A model generated the notes under the pieces. The model saw nothing but the letters and a program-made list of their open reading frames with translations, was not told the DNA's origin and searched no databases. From Candidatus Glassiibacteriota bacterium (GTDB lineage Bacteria > Gemmatimonadota > Glassbacteria > GWA2-58-10), in the NCBI GenBank assembly GCA_030604975.1, contig JAUVUV010000093.1:1-7658 (forward strand): a stretch of DNA of 7,658 nt, given 5' to 3'. Of the stretch, positions 5,339-7,658 are shown piece after piece. Position 1 is the stretch's first letter. Each line of letters opens with the position of its first letter. Position numbers and translations under genes: made by a program.

Positions 5339-7179
5339 GTATTTTTACCGACAAAACAGTGATTCTGAAATATCGCCGGCAGGTTATTGTTGCAGTAATT
5401 TTACTCGCTTTCTTTCCATTGAGTGCGGGCGCACAGGATGTTGTCGTGCAACTCAGTGTCAACCCACAGCAGGTTGATATTAACAGCAATCTGCGGCTTA
5501 CTGTAACAGTTTCCGGCACCATGCGCAGCGTGCCGGAGCCGCAGGTACAGAACCTGGAGAAATTCCAGGTGCTCGGCACGAGCACCTCGAGCCAGTTTTC
5601 AATAGTGAACGGACGGATCTCTAGCTCCAGATCATTTGAATTTACTCTGATGCCGAATAATGAGGGCGCGATTGCTATTGGCCCGGCGGTGGTCGAGATA
5701 AAGGGGAGGAAATACACCTCGAACACGGTAACGGTCGAGGTTACTTCAGGCGGAGCGGTGTCCCGGAGACAGCCCCCTGCGCCGGGAGGGACCGCTCCGC
5801 GGCCGCAGGCCCCTGCCCGGCAGCCGGCTCCACCGCCAGCTTCCTCTTCAGGAGACCTCAACTTATTTATCTCAGGCAATGTGGACAAAAAAGAGGTTTA
5901 CCTCGGCGAGCAGGTGACATACACTTTCGGATTTTACAACCGTTTGAACCTTGTCGAGAACCCGGAATACAATCCTCCCACTTTCAACGGTTTCTGGGTC
6001 GAGGAGATGGAAAAGCAGGCCAGGGTATCAACCAGACAGCTAAGGAATATCATCTACAAGGTACAGGAACTGCGTTACGCTCTTTTCCCTACAGTAGAAG
6101 GCGAGGCTACTATCTCTGAGGCAAAGCTTATCTATTATGTCAGGGATATCTGGGACTTTTTCGACCGGGGCAGAAGAATGGTTCTCTCCACCGGGCCGGT
6201 CACAATCAAGCTGAACCCCCTGCCGGTTAGCGGACGTCCGGAGAATTTCAGCGGCGCGGTTGGAAAATACGCTGTTTCCTACCGGCTGGATAAGACAGCG
6301 GTCAAGCAAGGAGAAGCGATTACCCTGGAATATATCGTTTCCGGAACAGGCAATATCAAGACTATCGGAGAACCCGCGCTCCAGGGCCTGGATGATTTCG
6401 ACATCTATGAATCAAGAAGCGAGGAGAAAATCGACCGGAGCGGAGCCAAAATCAAAGGAGAGAAGATTTTCAAATATGTCATTGTTCCACGAAAGGCAGG
6501 TGACTACCGCCTTCCGGGCATTACTTTTACCTGTTTCGACCCGGAACTGCAAAAATACAGCAGTCTCAGGACCGAGGAGATCGCTTTCACAGTGCAGCCC
6601 TCCGAAGAGGAGCAGGAGGCAGTGACCTACCGCCTCTCACCCGAGAGCGTTGTCGCTGTGGGCGAGGATATCCGTTACATCAAGGAAAACCCGCAAGCTC
6701 TCAACAGGGCGGCCCGGCCGATGAGCGCAGGCACTGTATTCTGGCTCGTTCACTTTCTGCCTGTGTTCAGTGTGGGTGGCGCCCTTTTGTACCGCCGCCA
6801 CAAGGGACGCCTGATGAGCGATACAGCCTACGCCAGACTCAGGGGAGCAGGCAAACGCTTTGAGAAAAACATGAAACAGGCCTCGAGAGCCGCCAAGGCA
6901 GAAGATTATGCAGCATGCTACGCGGCTCTGGACCGTGCACTGAACCATTTTATCGGTGACAAGCTGAACGTGGAACCCGTAGGAATGCTGACCGAAAATA
7001 TCGACCAATTTCTCAATGAGAAGCAGCTTCCCGAGGATATCCGCGATGGGGTAAGGGAGTGCCTGGAGCATTTCAGTTTTGTTCGTTTCGCCCCGCAGAC
7101 CGGTGCGGATGCGGAAACCACAAAGAGATACCATAAAAAAGTAAAAAAACTTTTCAGCCACCTTGACCGGGCGCTATGA
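5335..7179 (+). CDS. batD: BatD, Ig-like-repeat membrane protein
   Basis: The 614-residue protein begins with a cleavable-looking signal peptide (hydrophobic 17-29, likely cut after SAGA at about residue 33). Three Ig-like beta domains follow, at about 36-137, 174-294 and 309-422. The first two are separated by a Pro/Ala-rich linker (about 138-173). A transmembrane helix (about 466-484) leads to a basic, helical cytosolic tail (about 489-614). The order of extracytoplasmic beta repeats, one helix and a short cytosolic domain fits BatD (oxygen tolerance family). LSVNPQQVDINSNLRLTVTV and FISGNVDKKEVYLGEQVTY are characteristic repeat beginnings. Its likely role is the large periplasmic partner of BatA/BatB; the molecular activity is not known. 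GTG at 5335 is chosen because it overlaps the batC stop (GTGA) and has AGGGGG eight bases upstream. The tail resembles the cytosolic domain of gene 2. Confidence 0.92.
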   Translation: MSIFTDKTVILKYRRQVIVAVILLAFFPLSAGAQDVVVQLSVNPQQVDINSNLRLTVTVSGTMRSVPEPQVQNLEKFQVLGTSTSSQFSIVNGRISSSRSFEFTLMPNNEGAIAIGPAVVEIKGRKYTSNTVTVEVTSGGAVSRRQPPAPGGTAPRPQAPARQPAPPPASSSGDLNLFISGNVDKKEVYLGEQVTYTFGFYNRLNLVENPEYNPPTFNGFWVEEMEKQARVSTRQLRNIIYKVQELRYALFPTVEGEATISEAKLIYYVRDIWDFFDRGRRMVLSTGPVTIKLNPLPVSGRPENFSGAVGKYAVSYRLDKTAVKQGEAITLEYIVSGTGNIKTIGEPALQGLDDFDIYESRSEEKIDRSGAKIKGEKIFKYVIVPRKAGDYRLPGITFTCFDPELQKYSSLRTEEIAFTVQPSEEEQEAVTYRLSPESVVAVGEDIRYIKENPQALNRAARPMSAGTVFWLVHFLPVFSVGGALLYRRHKGRLMSDTAYARLRGAGKRFEKNMKQASRAAKAEDYAACYAALDRALNHFIGDKLNVEPVGMLTENIDQFLNEKQLPEDIRDGVRECLEHFSFVRFAPQTGADAETTKRYHKKVKKLFSHLDRAL

Positions 7180-7202
7180 GAGTTTTTTCTGATTTAGATA
7201 GT

Positions 7203-7206
7203 GAGG
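7203..7206 (+). promoter_or_regulatory. Shine-Dalgarno for batE
   Basis: GAGG (in GTGAGGGAAT) lies six bases before TTG at 7213 and twelve before a second in-frame TTG at 7219. The spacing favours 7213. An in-frame TAG at 7210-7212 rules out any start further upstream. Confidence 0.55.
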
Positions 7207-7212
7207 GAATAG

Positions 7213-7658
7213 TTGCTGTTGAATGCTGAAAGAAAAATTAAGGGCTCTATCCTTTTCAGCCTTAGTCTGCTGATAATAGGAATTGCCGTCCTGTCGGCGG
7301 AACCGATAGAAGGAACAACTCTGGAGAATAAATTTCGCCAGGCCAACGAGTTCTACAGCCAGGGAGAGTACGAAAAGGCAATCGGCCGGTATGAGGAGCT
7401 GCTCGGCATTGTCGGGCCGAGCGCTGATCTCTACTATAATCTCGGGTGTGCCGCACTCAAGGCGGGCCGCCTGGGCGGTGCAGTGGTTAATGTCCATCGT
7501 GCTGCGCGCCTCCGACCACGGGACGAGGATATAAAGGCCAACCTCAAGTTTGTCGAGACGTTAACAAAGTCCGAAAGCGAGGAGGAAATCGGGGAGGAAA
7601 ACCTGTTATTCAGTTTCCTGATCCGCTGGCTGTTTCTGCTGACCGAAACCGAACTTGC
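7213..7658 (+). CDS. batE: BatE, TPR protein (3' truncated by window edge)
   Basis: This reading frame is open from TTG at 7213 to the window end, giving 148 codons, and the gene continues beyond. The product begins with a signal or anchor segment (about 12-29, ending LSAEP). TPR helices follow: NKFRQANEFYSQGEYEKAIG (about 39-58) and DLYYNLGCAALKAGRLGGAV (about 72-91), then HRAARLRPRDEDIKANL. The last visible stretch, LLFSFLIRWLFLL, is a hydrophobic segment like the one that follows the TPRs in BatE proteins. The full family members usually carry further membrane segments and sometimes an SH3-like end, which would lie outside the window. The position directly after batD supports the name. Two alternative starts exist (TTG 7213 or TTG 7219); neither changes the mature protein. 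The gap from batD is 33 bases, so it is probably in the same transcript. Confidence 0.85.
   Translation, partial: MLLNAERKIKGSILFSLSLLIIGIAVLSAEPIEGTTLENKFRQANEFYSQGEYEKAIGRYEELLGIVGPSADLYYNLGCAALKAGRLGGAVVNVHRAARLRPRDEDIKANLKFVETLTKSESEEEIGEENLLFSFLIRWLFLLTETEL

Noticed and set aside
7143..7149. A-AAA-AAA slippery heptamer near the batD end as a programmed -1 frameshift.
   Set aside because: The -1 frame reaches a stop at 7164-7166, shortening BatD by only a few residues. No stimulatory structure is evident, and the bases simply encode Lys-Lys.
7180..7200. T-rich stretch (TTTTTT at 7183-7188) after batD as an intrinsic terminator.
   Set aside because: No stable GC-rich stem immediately precedes the T-run, and batE follows within 33 bases.

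Overview
The window is a dense, single-strand (+) gene cluster. It holds a near-complete Bat ('Bacteroides aerotolerance') operon, preceded by a DUF4340-type membrane-anchored protein. Order: DUF4340 protein (70-1437), a short BatD/DUF4381-like membrane protein (1457-2542), BatA (2539-3537), BatB (3548-4588), BatC (4610-5338), BatD (5335-7179), and BatE (7213 to the window edge, truncated). No RNA genes, mobile elements, CRISPR arrays or convincing terminators are visible, and no gene-free stretch exceeds 70 bases.

The organism is a bacterium, probably Gram-negative. Base composition looks moderately GC-rich (mid-50s percent by eye). Non-ATG starts (GTG, TTG) are common, and several starts have clear Shine-Dalgarno sequences. 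A complete batA-B-C-D-E order with a DUF4340 gene alongside suggests the Fibrobacteres-Chlorobi-Bacteroidetes superphylum or a nearby candidate phylum. The composition and start-codon use are not typical of classical Bacteroides. I cannot name a lineage from this sequence alone.

The genes look co-transcribed. Junctions are stop/start overlaps (gene 2/batA at TTGA, batC/batD at GTGA) or gaps of 10 to 33 bases, and no internal terminator is visible. The only promoter-like element is a TATAAT hexamer at 48-53, next to a 10-bp direct repeat. A small hairpin (1437-1456) separates the DUF4340 gene from the bat genes and could be a processing or translation-control site.

Inferred working model: BatA and BatB are inner-membrane von Willebrand A proteins with intact metal-binding (MIDAS) residues. 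BatD and its short paralogue (gene 2) display Ig-like beta domains outside the membrane and share a related helical cytosolic module. BatC and BatE are TPR scaffold proteins. Such systems usually work with a MoxR AAA+ ATPase and a DUF58 protein, neither of which is in this window; they may lie upstream or elsewhere. The DUF4340 protein, often a partner of Gld-type ABC transporters, hints that a transporter lies just upstream. The cluster is a recognisable system, not a wholly new one. The most noteworthy points are the gene 2/BatD paralogy, the threefold DUF4340 architecture and the DUF4340-bat linkage.
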